This document shows, piece by piece, positions 32,805-44,689 of a DNA stretch of 64,000 nucleotides (position 1 is its first letter; every line of letters starts with the position of its first letter). The notes beneath the pieces are model-generated. The model was not told the DNA's origin. It saw only the letters and a list, made by a program, of their open reading frames with translations, and did no database searches. Source of the DNA: Ignelater luminosus (lineage: Eukaryota > Arthropoda > Insecta > Coleoptera > Elateridae); assembly GCA_011009095.1 (NCBI GenBank), contig VTPC01090550.1:62001-126000 (forward strand), written 5' to 3'. The position numbers and the translations under genes are program-made.

Positions 32805-35800
32805 ATCACGTTAACATAGTTTGCTATAAATTAATTAGAACAATAGCGAAATGTTTGCAAAGATTATAATGTAAGGACACGGCAGCGTTCGATTCATAAA
32901 AGTAGTCAAATTACAAAGAACCTATTTAATTTTAAATTTGAAAAATGCCATCTTTCAGTGTGGAAATACAAACTGCTAATATACGACGCCAATGAAATGT
33001 CATAAAGGTATTTGAGGTTATAATTAACAGTAGCTGCAGGAATTTCGGATTGTTTTTACAGCGATTTCATTCCATTCTTCTTTTCCCGCTGCTCCAGTTC
33101 GTGAGAAGATGTAATTGTTTTCAATTTTTGCAAGATTTGCAGTACTGTTATCTAAAAGTCACTTAAAATCACCTCTTGCTAAATTCAGAAGGTGGAGGAA
33201 AAGAAGGAATCATACACTCAATAAAACAGTTGAATTGTAATAAATACGTATATTTAAAAAAAGGAAAAAACCGATGAACGGGGCCAATTTTCCCAAGGGA
33301 AAACACATCAACTACAGGAAAGATTTTTAACAATTTCAGAAAAACAATTTAAATCCAAGCTAGCATATATAATTTCTTAAAAAGCAAAACATAATTATAC
33401 CGTCGTAAAACAAAATTTAAAAAAAATACAATTTAAAAAACGACATTTAAGAATAAGAAAAAAACTTACCACGAAATCCAAGATTCCAGATTTTCACAGC
33501 ACTGTAAAAGTGGAACCGGAGAAAATCTGGAACAAACAACGCAAAAAAAACAGAAAAACCCTCTTAATCCACCCTTCCTAAGTTCTCTAGTTTTCTTTTT
33601 ATTTAATAACAAAAAAATTATTAATAATAAAATTTTAAACAATTAGTTAAGCAAATGACGATTTCGTCAGAATGTAATTAAGTGAAGTAAAATTAATCAA
33701 ATGGTAATTATAAGAAGTAGAATAAATTTAAATGTTTTAAACAAAATTGCTAAAAATTAAATTTTTAACGACGATCGTATTGGAATGGTAAACAGGTGTC
33801 CCAGATGTACAGGCAATACGCCAGCAGAGATTCACTTGAACGAAAAAACCTGCGTCGAACGATCTGGTCGGGAGTAGAATGGAACCTTGAGCATCCCAGC
33901 ATCGCTAAACTGACGACGTGTAAGAAAATCTTCAGCTACCAACCCGCAAATTTCAGGTGCGCAGAGCAAGCTAATGAAAGAAAAAATCTTCCATGAGACC
34001 TAAAATAAAGCCCGCTTACCCTTGCTGTATTGAGGCTTGACACAAATTCAAAAAAATAGGCAGCCCTGAAACACAAATACTTTCGGTGACAAATTCCACT
34101 CTACTGCCTCTCTTTCTAAGCGCAGAACGTCATACCAAACCTCAAGCACAAGCTCCCACCAATGGTGGGTTCTCGAAAATTAAAAAAGATTTAACTAAAC
34201 AAAAGATGGGGATATAATTTCTGATAACCCACATTATGATCAAGTAACAAGGAGTAAAATAGCAACCATAAAATCCCAACTTTCGGAAGAACATAATTGT
34301 AAATTATAATTAAAGTAGAAATGAAATCCAATAAGTTTTACGAAACAACAGGTAAGAGAAGTCCCAACTTCAATTCATTTTGGTTACACCAAAAACAAAA
34401 GATCAACCACACATGGGCTACCTTCCGAGAAATGAGCGAGTAAGAATTATATTACCAAATAACACATGACTACTTACCCGACTATTAAAGATAAAACGTA
34501 GGGAGAGTTGAGAAGTAAATTAAAGATGCAATTCAAATGTACAAACCACTGAATCGTGATAAGAAAAATCCAAGCCTAATCAGTTTGCTAACAAGATTTA
34601 TAACGGAGTAAAATTAACCAGAAAACAAGCCACAGCTGTGAAAGTTCAACATACGGCAATCATAAAATTTAAATGTATGAGGAATTATACCTTATGTCCT
34701 GCTTGCTATAATGTATAATATGGAAAAATTCGTCAAGCCTAAATTGATTTTAACAAATAAATTAATAACAAAATTAATCAACCTCACAAACATTATCAAA
34801 AAATATCTTTCCAACGACAGAAAACTGTAAAAGAAATACAAGAACATCCCGCAGGTATAGATTAAATATAGTTTCATGTAACGGAAGCAAAAGTGACCGT
34901 TACAGTTTCTTGCGTTTACGTATTTTAGTGCATATACGGTATACTATCTGCGCAGCCCTAGTTATCACCTCACGCACATTATGGCGGCGTTGGCTGCGCT
35001 ATAGACCACAAACCATTAACTCTATGACAAAAAGTTGAGTATGAGATTTGTAGGAAATCTCATTTTCAACAAGTTTAATAAAAGCTATTTTCAGCGTACT
35101 ATCTACCCGCATCACTTTAAGAAAACTTTGACATGCTGTAGTTCGAAAAATATCAACACTATAAAAAAGGAACCTGAAACAAAAATTACAGATTTTGATT
35201 CTCTATAAAAAAGTTTGAAGCAATCTTAGTTGTAAGGTCAGCCGTTTGCGAGATATTTTAGAAAAATTGTTTTACAAGATGGCGGTTGAAGCACAGTCCC
35301 CAATAAACTTTATTTATTTAGATTCAGGAGGTGTCCCTGAACAGTTTGTACGGAATGCACCTTTTCAGCAAATTGCAAGAATTGGCATCGATAGATAGTA
35401 GAGATTTCGTAAATCTTTCAGGATTTTTTTGAAATTTTTATTTTCACTAATTTGTCGGCAAACATCTAAATAAGTACTTCCCCCTAGACTATGACGTCTC
35501 TAGAACTAATTTCTACGCCCACCGCAGTTTTCTACTGTTTTTACCATTTGACACAATCTAATATAGAGCCACTGGGCGCATTCAGTCGGCTCTGCTAATG
35601 TCAATAAATAAAATCCTGATGCTTTTTAGGTTATGTTTGTTATGATCAACAAAACACAGTGATGTGTCAGCGGTGACCCTGTTGAACGAAAGTAAATGAA
35701 TGTTAACAAACGTAAATTAAATTTTTCAGTATTTTCATTTGGAAATAAAAGAAATGTGTAACACCAAATCAGATATTCAAATTTTTTACTTTACTACAGC

Positions 35801-36160
35801 ATTACCCGTGATTCATGAAATTATGCAACAGTTTTCTGATTAGACCGAATCTGTAACTCTTCTTCAAATAAGCGAGATCCCGAGTCAAGAGAATTAAAAA
35901 CGAACACCCTGTGCGCGAATTCAGGAAAAGGCTAATTGGAGGATGTTGCATGTTGTTGGGTTGTATCTACACCTTTTTTACATAATTTAAATTCTAAGTG
36001 AGGAATTTTCAATGTTCACTTATTAACAAATGAATGAGTTTTTCTGCAAAATGCGTATTTGCCGGAAATTCTATTTTGCACAATTAAAACTGCCATTGGG
36101 GTATATTTAGATTTAAAACCTCAAACTGAAGTTAATAATAATCAAAACCTGCGTAGCCTG
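32805..36160. other. Nothing firmly recognised
   Basis: AT-rich DNA. A GC-richer patch at about 33790-34000 is open for 66 codons on the plus strand but has no motif. GGTGTCCCTGAAC near 35330 may mark a MITE edge. Confidence 0.4.
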
Positions 36161-36164
36161 GTGG

Positions 36165-36245
36165 TAAAACGTTCGTGATAAAATTTTTTGTGTAAAGAAT
36201 GCAGGTTTCAAGTCCAGGACGGAATAGTTTTTTTTTTGAATTTTA
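36165..36245 (+). repeat. tRNA-like SINE head
   Basis: The A-box-like TAGCCTGGTGG and B-box-like GGTTTCAAGTCC are ~50 bases apart and are followed by a T run (polymerase III terminator-like, about 36229-36237). Acceptor strands do not pair, so it is not a functional tRNA. A second B-box-like sequence (GAGTACGAGTCC) lies on the opposite strand at about 36386-36400. Confidence 0.45.
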
Positions 36246-36512
36246 AAATTAAGAAAACGAGGTTTTGAATATAAAAGTACAAAATTTTAAAAATCTTAAG
36301 TAAATTCAATTTTTATTTCATCTTCAAAACAGAAATATTATAAGAAGCTCCCATAATTTTTTTTCATTTTAAAAACAAAGCAGGCCAGGACTCGTACTCT
36401 GCGGCAGTGTTCTTCGCAATCTATTGTTTTATTCTATTCACAACTGTCAACCACTATCTACTCTCTTAATAGTGTGCCATGACATCTAACACACAAAGTC
36501 GTGGGTTTTAAT

Positions 36513-36664
36513 CAAATAAACTCATTTGTTATGGGAAATATGAAAATTGCTAAAACAAAATAAATACGCTTTTAAGATGTTTTATCTATTAATGTCCAGC
36601 AAAGTATCTTAAAAGCAGATTTTTTTTGTTTTAGCAATTGTTACATAACAAATGTAATTTATCT
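36513..36664. repeat. Inverted repeat hairpin, ~65-base arms
   Basis: Arms 36513-36578 and 36605-36664 pair through AAACTCATTTGTTATG, TTGCTAAAACAAAA and GCTTTTAAGAT. The loop is about 26 bases. This is probably a very small MITE. Confidence 0.6.
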
Positions 36665-37181
36665 GACAAAAATCAATGAGATTTTCATATGTTTAATGTC
36701 ATGGCACCCTACGTGGGACGTGCTTTTCACTTCATAATTTGGTAAAACAGAAGAATACCTACGCCGAATCTTATATCACTGAAAAGCATTTTAAATGCTC
36801 TGTTCAGTAATATAAAAATCAAGTTGGAGTTTTATTTAAAAAAAAATGCCTTTACCTTTCGCCGCCGAAGCAAAACGAAAGACGATCGCGAAACGGAGTT
36901 TTTTGTGTTAAAGGGTAAATTCTTTGAAACCCTTCTTTGCCGTTCTTTTCTATCTTTGCTCATTCCCGAGATATTCCATTTCAAAGAAAATCGGATAATT
37001 TCGTTTTTAGCGAATATCTAGTAAGCCGTAAACTTTGTTGAAAAAACAAAACTATCAATGAATTGATCTCCAAAATAAGCAACATTTTTCTAATTTAACT
37101 GACTTCGTATATCTTACCATTTTTTAGATCTCCATGGTGAGGCACGAATTTGGGACACACTGTAAATATATATTTTGTATA

Positions 37182-37644
37182 CCGGGTGTCTCAGACCATG
37201 CGTCCACTCCTGTTAAAATTAAGGGGTTTGAGATTTTTCGATGAAACGAACGGTTCCCTTACTAAGTTTGACGTGCTCTTTCGGATGGTGTAAAAATTGA
37301 AAACCCCCGAGCCCTCTTTATTGCGGGATTGGGGAGGGGGGAAAGAATCGTGTGCGCTAAGAAGTTTTTTGCGTTTACAGCTCCATCTGTTACGAATCGA
37401 GAAAAATGTTTCAAATAAATTATACGTGTTTTGCGGCTTAGAATCCAAATTTGAAATAAAATATAGAAGTTTCAATTTACAATTTTAAAGTTTCCTCCCA
37501 TTCCCATAAGGGGGCTCGGGGGTTTTCAATTTTTACACCATCCGAAAGAGCACTTCAAACTTAGTAATGGAACCGTTCGTTTCATCGAGAAATCTCGAAT
37601 CTCTTAATTTTAATAGGGGTGGACGGATGGTCTGAAACACCCGG
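37182..37644. mobile_element. MITE with CCGGGTGT ends, 463 bases
   Basis: The ends CCGGGTGTCTCAGACCATGC and its inverted counterpart (CATGGTCTGA/GGATGGTCTGAAACACCCGG) are flanked by TATA on both sides, consistent with a TA-type target. Arms extend about 150 bases (GAAACGAACGGTTCC, TCGGATGGTGTAAAAATTG, AAAACCCCCGAGCCC). The interior is non-coding. Confidence 0.72.
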
Positions 37645-37648
37645 TATA

Positions 37649-39056
37649 CCTATAAAGAACAAAAGGACGCCACATCAAAATAGGCCTAGGACGCAATCAA
37701 GCCTAATTGCGCTTCTGAATAATTAAGAAAGTATCTTGAAAACGTACTTGATTTTTAGATCATCACTCATCACACTATTTTTATTTTGTTTGTAAAAAAG
37801 ATGCTTCTGGCAACATGGCTTATCTTTTTTTGCACAGAAATTGTACGGCCAATCGTAACATAATTAAATATATTGCAATATAGATGCAACAACTTAACAA
37901 AGTAATATCATGGCAAACCCATATGCAAAGACGTCGTGAACAGCATATAACTAACGCATATTTTTGCGCTCATTCCTTAATTTGTCGTCTATCAAAAACA
38001 ACATCAAATGAAAGACTCGCTGTTTTTAATTGTATGTACTTTTATGTACCAGTACATAAAATATATTTGTATCATTTCCGAGCCCTGCAATATGTTACTA
38101 TTGTAGATTTACAATTCAGTTCGTATAAATCAAAGATTTTAGATGACCCCAAAAGAATAAAAATTGAAGAAATTCAAATCTGATGACCTGGAAGGCCGTG
38201 GTTGTGTACCTTGTCGTCCAATCCAAAGACCAGGCTACATCACGTTTAAATTCCTGTGTTTGTAGTTTACTAGAATCAGCTAGAGCACTGTCGTGCATAA
38301 ACCATTTCGTGTGTCTTACAAGTTGATTTTCATAAATTTCATAAAAATCAATAAAATTATAATATTAAAAACACAATTCCACTTAGAACCTCAAATTTAT
38401 AAAATTTCGTGCTTAGGCAGGCTGGATTGATATTTTCTCTCTCTCTCTCTCTTTTTTTTTTTTTTTTAATGTGTCGACAGCTTTCCTCCAAACACGTTTA
38501 TATCCATCTGGTGACTGTAACGTCCCCGTCTTTTTTTAATGATGCAATTGTCCAAAGTTAACATAGAAAATCCTTTATACCCGTTTCAATAATCGCTTTT
38601 TAATTGTAAAAAATCCTAACTTAATTAAGAAAAGTATAAAAAGGGTCGAAAATTATAGATTATATTTTAAATTACCTTACAATCTTTAGTTAATTCTATC
38701 AATTCGAAATCCCGCGCAAGATATATTTTTTGTCATTATTGAATTGTGCTTTTTGCAGTTTGATATTGATTCGATTAACAAATTTCAGAGCGAATGGTTG
38801 CCTTTTATTGTTAGTTTGTTTTGTGTAAAATTTTAGTAAATTACCTTGAAGAATCTGAAGGTAAAACTGAAACTTTTCATCAAATTACTACATGGTATTA
38901 AAATATTGGAATCTTTCTATAGGAAAACATCTTTTGTTTAATTTGCTTACTTTAAGCACTCGCCATTTTCAAATTGACCAGCACGGAAATATGCTTTTAA
39001 TAAATAAACTGTTTTTAACATCATTTTTGTTTAAATTACACAAAACTAAACCAAAA
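37649..39056. other. Nothing recognised; CT/T simple repeat
   Basis: It contains a (CT)n run followed by about 20 T at 38436-38468. No gene. Confidence 0.5.
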
Positions 39057-40788
39057 TAGTTATTTATGCAACAAGTGAGTAAAGTGTATCTTTTTTTCAC
39101 GAGAAGGAAAGTTTGCCGCACGAGCCGAAGGCGAGTGCGCAAATCCGCCGAGTGAAAAAAAGTAACTTTGCTCACGAATTGCATACAAAACTTTTTTCAC
39201 GTTCGAAATAAAAATCAAGAACTACCAACTTCAATAACAGCTTTTTATTTGAAGACATTGATATTAAATGTACAATTAACCGGATTAACAATTTGAAGTT
39301 TAGAATCTGAAACAGGATTTACATCTACTGAAACTCCATTAGTGTTACAAGAATTGATATTTATAGACTTCTCAACCACTGAAAGAACATTATCGTTGAT
39401 ATTATTCGCACTGAAGCTTGCTCGATTGGAAGTATTTCGGGAACTTTGTCCTCCTGTGAAAATTTTATTTGCGCAGTCCATTTTATTTTGAATAGACTCA
39501 TCAACATATCCTTCCGCAACAGCATTTGATTTCCAACCGCCGTGTTTTTTCAGCTGAATTAGGTCTCTTCCAGAATCTACTAGTAAAGACGCGGAAGATC
39601 GTCTAAATGCATGTCCAGTATAATGGTCAGGATTTGGTAAACTGAGGTATTTAGCAACAATCGACGGAATTTTAGAAAAAAGTATTTATACCCACAACTT
39701 GGGTTTTGCAATTACCGTTTCGAAATTGTAAGAAAAAGTGATTACTTTTTACGTTCTTTGGTCGCTGGGCTTTATATTTCCGGTAAATTTCGATTAAATT
39801 TAGATTTTTCTGAGTTGTTTCGGCAATTACGGTAAATCGTCGTTGAATATGTGTTTTTGAATCCGGAATAGTAATGATCAACACAGTTCCGGTGACATTA
39901 ATATCTTCCAAAGTCATTTTGTATAGTTCTTCACGACGAAGGGCTCCCGCGATTCCAAATATCAAAGCGACCTACAAACGACAATACATCATTATACGCA
40001 TAACAGAAAAATTTGCATTACCTTGTGCGTTAGAAAATGTTTATCGGGAGCATCTTCGAGAAATTTGTACACTTCTTCCCGGGAAAATGTTTTTGACTTT
40101 CTGGGTTTATAACCAACCGACTTGTTTTTTAAATAAGCGATTAGTTTTGAGTATTTACTTATATCCACATTGTTATTTATTAATAGTGTAGACTTTAGTT
40201 TAGAGTAAGTCGACCAAAGTGTTGGCGACTTCCACCGTTTTGACTTTTCTTCAAAGTAGGCTAATAAAACTCTTTCAGTAAAACTACAGACTTGTTTTTC
40301 AGCTCTCCATTTCATAAATAAGTCGTATTCTTTTAAATATTGGCCCTTGGATTTTTCCGGTAATAGATTCGATGTGGCCGTACTCGCCGCTTTGACAATT
40401 TCTTCAGGGGTGCACGAGAAACTTTCATCGCTGTCCGATTCCATTGTGCGAGCATACAAATTACCACAAAACACCGACAAAGAAAAAACTAATACAAACA
40501 CTCAAATAAGAACTAACTTGATACGTCACATCGATGCGTTCTAATTTCTGACAAATGCCAGTGTGTATCATAACAACGGCAGCCTTCTATGTTTTGTGTT
40601 TAAATATTTTGCGTTAAAAAATGACACGTTACGATACTTTTTTTCACTCAAATGCGTGAAAAAATGAACCGTTATGGCACTTTTTTTCACGCTTCTATCG
40701 CGATGAAACAAACGCATCCTTTATAAACGAAAATTAATGAAAAATGTTGCACTTTTTTTAACGAACGTGAAAAAAGACAATTTTAAAC
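39057..40788 (-). mobile_element. Crypton-type tyrosine-recombinase element (nearly intact)
   Basis: The element carries one two-exon tyrosine recombinase gene and distinctive non-coding ends. The left end (39057-39245) holds a long imperfect hairpin between two TTTTTTCAC/GTGAAAAAA blocks (GCCGCACGAGCC...GGCGAGTGCGC). The right end (40520-40788) has several ACTTTTTTTCAC / GTGAAAAA blocks. Copies of both ends recur in the adjacent 40789-41239 element. TAGT is present at both boundaries and again at the far end of the tandem copy. That is compatible with insertion by site-specific recombination, which in Cryptons leaves short direct repeats. The minus strand is used because the gene lies there. 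Confidence 0.75.
39245..40444 (-). pseudogene. Crypton tyrosine recombinase, two exons, one frameshift
   Basis: Exon 1 runs 40444-40022 (141 residues, starting MESDSDESFSC). A 50-base GT-AG intron (40021-39972) separates it from exon 2. The N-terminal part carries the SAM-like core-binding region (about residues 35-120). The catalytic domain shows the first arginine in GALRREELY, then GHAFRRSSAS (H-x-x-R), HGGWKS and the nucleophile tyrosine in AEGYVDES. The full Arg...His-x-x-Arg...His/Trp...Tyr set is therefore present. A single extra base in a T run at about 39683 stops the frame after INTFF. The remaining ~145 residues are open in the next frame to 39245. It is either a recently dead copy or a base-calling error in a homopolymer. 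The tail after the tyrosine is Asn/Ser-rich. Confidence 0.8.
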
Positions 40789-41239
40789 TAGTTATTTATG
40801 CAACAAGTGAGTAAAGTGTATCTTTTTTTCACGAGAAGGAAAGTTTGCCGCACGAGCCGTAGGCGAGTGCGCAAATCCGCCGAGTGAAAAAAAGTAATTT
40901 TACTCACGAATTGCATACAAAACTTTTTTCACGTTCGTAATAAAAATCAAGAACTACCTACTTCAATAACGGCTTTCTCGATGCGTCACATCAATGCGTT
41001 CTAATTTCTGACAAATGCCAGTGGCAGCCTCCTATGTGTTTAAATATTTTGCGTTAAAAAATGACACGTTATGATACTTTTTTTCACTCAAATGCGTGAA
41101 AAAATGAACCGTTATGGCACTTTTTTTCACGCTTCTATCGCGATGAAACAAACGCATCCTTTATAAACGAAAATTAATGAAAAATGTTGCACTTTTTTTN
41201 NNNNNNNNNCACGAACGTGAAAAAAAACAATTAATGAAA
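40789..41239 (-). mobile_element. Internally deleted Crypton derivative in direct tandem
   Basis: Positions 40793-40977 match 39061-39245 almost base for base. Positions about 40978-41239 match 40520-40788. The recombinase gene between these ends is absent. It joins head-to-tail to the full element with TAGT at 40789-40792 and again at 41240-41243. A 10-base N gap lies at 41200-41209. It is a non-autonomous partner of the full element. Confidence 0.85.
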
Positions 41240-41243
41240 TAGT

Positions 41244-44200
41244 CGACAAGACCTTGACAATTAACAAGTGCGCATCAATTTTAATTTACGCCCAACTTTT
41301 TTATTCCAAAGGCGACCGAGATAACATTTCTTTTTGATCGCTCTGTAGCTTTTGCCGTGTCTTATTTGTGCAGGTGCTGAAGTTTGTTAATTTTTTTTAA
41401 AGTTTACCTTTGTGTTGTACAGTAAATTGTATACGTTCTGACAATTACTTTAATAGGTCATCATTTTAGATGTTATTACTCTTTCACTTATTTTCACGAT
41501 TGTGAATGAATGAAACTTCTTTTTTATAATACAGAGAGATTTCTATGAATTTAAAAAGAAAGAAAGAAATTTTGTAATGCAACATGTCAAAATGTTGATA
41601 TACGTCACATAAATTTTGGGAATTTTGTTATTTCTTTAAATAAATGTGTAAAATAAATTACGTTACTACGCATATACATAGGAAATTCGAGTAAGCAATT
41701 TTAAAACTTGAATTGAGAGATGCAATTCTGACAATCAGATATTATACTTTCATTACAAAGAAACGAACACTTAGCAATGACAACTATTATTTTAATGTAA
41801 GTCAAAAAAACCCAATGTATGAAAGAATTGAGCAAAAATCCCAGAAACAGGAACTTGGAAAAAGAATGCATCGAGGATGGAAAGGACCACGATTTGACGT
41901 ATTAAGAAATATGTTGGAAAGTTTTTTATACTGGAGAGGCAAACTCGCGAGTTAGTTGAAAACATATTTAATTATACGCCAATGGAGTAGATAATTTCAT
42001 TAGTTTGATATGCAAATAGTATTTTTGTTTGTAGGTCAGAACTAATTAAATTACAAAAAAAATGAATATTAGACAACATTGAATCATCAAAATAACAAGC
42101 ACTGCTAGAGATTTTATTAAATAAAGTTACCGCTAAACGAGGAGGTACCACTTTATTTAAAACTTGAGGAAGTTTATAAATATAATCGTTGGTTCGTTAG
42201 CTTTCAGCAAGGACGTTTCTCGTTCGTACATTTAATAAAATTAATCATTCAGTATTCCTTACTATCTAAATAGCATACGACATTCGCACCTATAATGTTC
42301 TTTCTTAGAAATAAATCTTGATGATTAAAAAACGGATTAAAACTTCTAGTTTATATATGCAATTACCGGAATTCATTTATTAGAAAGGTTTTTCCTAGAA
42401 AATTTTAATTTATTTAGTCTCGTGAGTATAAATGTGTAGACACTGCACGCGCAAAGACGAAAGAAATTAACACACCCTGTGCATTAACAGTAATCTAGTT
42501 ATCTTTACATTTATCAAAGTCAGAATGGAAGAGTAGTTGGTTTAATTTGGTTATGATGCAAAATCGTAGATACTTTTTTCAATATTATTTTTGAAAAATA
42601 ATGATCGTTATCGAAAACAGAATTCGAGCAATCAAGACTCAATTAAATACATACGAACAGTTTATACACTTAACTATACTTAATTGTTAGTTTGACAGAG
42701 ATAATTTCTAAATTAACTTAAATCAAACATTATTGTTTGGTTCAGAATGAAAAGTTATAACATTGCATCACATTAGGCATGCTATTAGGAAAATTCGATA
42801 ACTTTGTTTTTTCCGGATTGTAGCCTAAAAACTTGTTTTTTCTGTTTTCAACAATTGCCTATAACTTAATGATTTAAAAAAAAATCTATCCATGTTATAT
42901 AAGAATATTTGTGATAAACTGTATAATAGGAGCCTGATGTAGTTTCAGTACTCGTCAGTTCAAAAACAGCGACCCTAGAAAATTGTTTTTGCGTGAAAAC
43001 AAGAGCTGAACAAGCAACGAACAAACTTTTCTTTATTTTTATTATAGTAACATTTAGTTCTTTTCTTCATCTCTTGTTTTCACAAAGAATAAGATTTTCC
43101 ATGGCCTACTCTCTTTAAGCTGACGGATACAGAAAACACAATAGACTGTAACTTGGTAATTAACCGGAACAATACCAGCAAGCTATAGTCCCTGCGGGAC
43201 TTGCACGTGACCCCTCTAGTGATTTACTTTGACCTATTTAGTAGACTATTGCGCACCTATCATATTGTCTTAAAACTAAGTTAAGATTAATTATTACAGT
43301 AATATAATCAGCGAGAAGAAAGAATTCGTAATTATTCGTAATTAATTGTATAGTAAATTGCCATAATAACTATAAATACAAAGACAATAATGTTCATTTG
43401 TATTTTCTCGAATAAACCTTACGAAAGCAAACGACAGGGATGTGGATACAGGCAGTTAATAACTAAAAGTAAGACAGTTTTTACTCTTGCATCATTATCA
43501 TAAATCTAGTTCTTAACAACAACTTAGAGTACATTTAAAGGATAAATACTATTTTTATATTCAGTATAGGAGAAAAACATGATCATGATCAGGTGATCAC
43601 AACAGTAAAACAGTTCCAGTATCAATCTTCGAATTTGGAGATTTATAGCCAGTTCTGGCAACGTTGGTTTTAGCCGATGACGAAACAAAAATGCATCCCA
43701 CTACATTACTCTTGCGCTTTCAGATTTTAAAAGTATAAACGTCCGGAGCGCGATCTTCGATTAAACCTTTTTTTGTCATAAAACTTTTCTCTGAATTGCA
43801 GCATTTTTGATATATAGCGTGTCAAAATTTAATTAAGAACAAGGCAGTTTGACACCCTGTATCTCGAAGGACAAAAAAGATTTAATTTTTGTAGAGGAAT
43901 GCAATGGAAATTATTTCTGTTTTTGAGATGACGTATGATCTTGCCATAAACGGTTGAACTTGAAAGGTTCTAAAGAAAATTCAATTTTACTCGGAAATGA
44001 AAAAACGCAAGAGTAACTTTTTATTTCAAATCAATTGTTGATCTTGAAATATCGAAGAAGTAAATTTTAAATGAAACTTTGACACTCCACTCTATATCTT
44101 GAATACGATGCACTTTAGGAAAAACCGTTATTTGACGAAAAAAGGCTTAATTTTTGTCGAGGAATGTCTACTGTTAATCTAGTATTTCATATTGCGCTGT

Positions 44201-44689
44201 TTAGATGCTTAGTTTCCAGTTCATAAGTCTAATAAGAAAAATTATTTTTTCTCATTTTAGCGCTCTGGTGTAGTATTTCTAATCTTGAAGGCGGTTTATA
44301 CTTCTTTATTCAATTTTGACGTTCTAGACTGTCATTATTAACTAAACAAACAGTTGCCGCTTTAACTAATAAGCAGTCATGTCTGTCACAGCTACTAATT
44401 GATTACTTGATTAGTTTTTTATTTTGTCAAAATTAAATCCATTTTATTCACTAGAAGAAAGTTTAGCTCACGAGCTATAAATAACTCGTCACGGACAAAA
44501 CCCAGAAAAGAGGCCTTATGCCCGTGCAAAGATATAATCAAGTAAAACACGGGTACGAACCAAATGACGATAATTAGAATTATTTACAAAGTTTGATCTC
44601 GTCGGATTACGAAAGATTTGTGAAGACACATAACGACCATTAATTCTTCCCGATTTCCCGAGATGAAGATAAACGAAAACATTTGGGAT
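41244..44689. other. Nothing firmly recognised
   Basis: AT-rich DNA. A partial copy of repeat family A lies at about 43575-43690. A weak ~235-base duplication is visible between about 43850-43930 and 44085-44175 (TTGACAC..., TTTAATTTTTGTAGAGGAATG). No gene. Confidence 0.45.

Noticed and set aside
38436..38468. Polypyrimidine tract as a splice signal
   Set aside because: It is a plain CT/T simple repeat with no exon-like sequence following it.
39874..40191. 105-codon plus-strand frame
   Set aside because: It is antisense to the Crypton recombinase exons.
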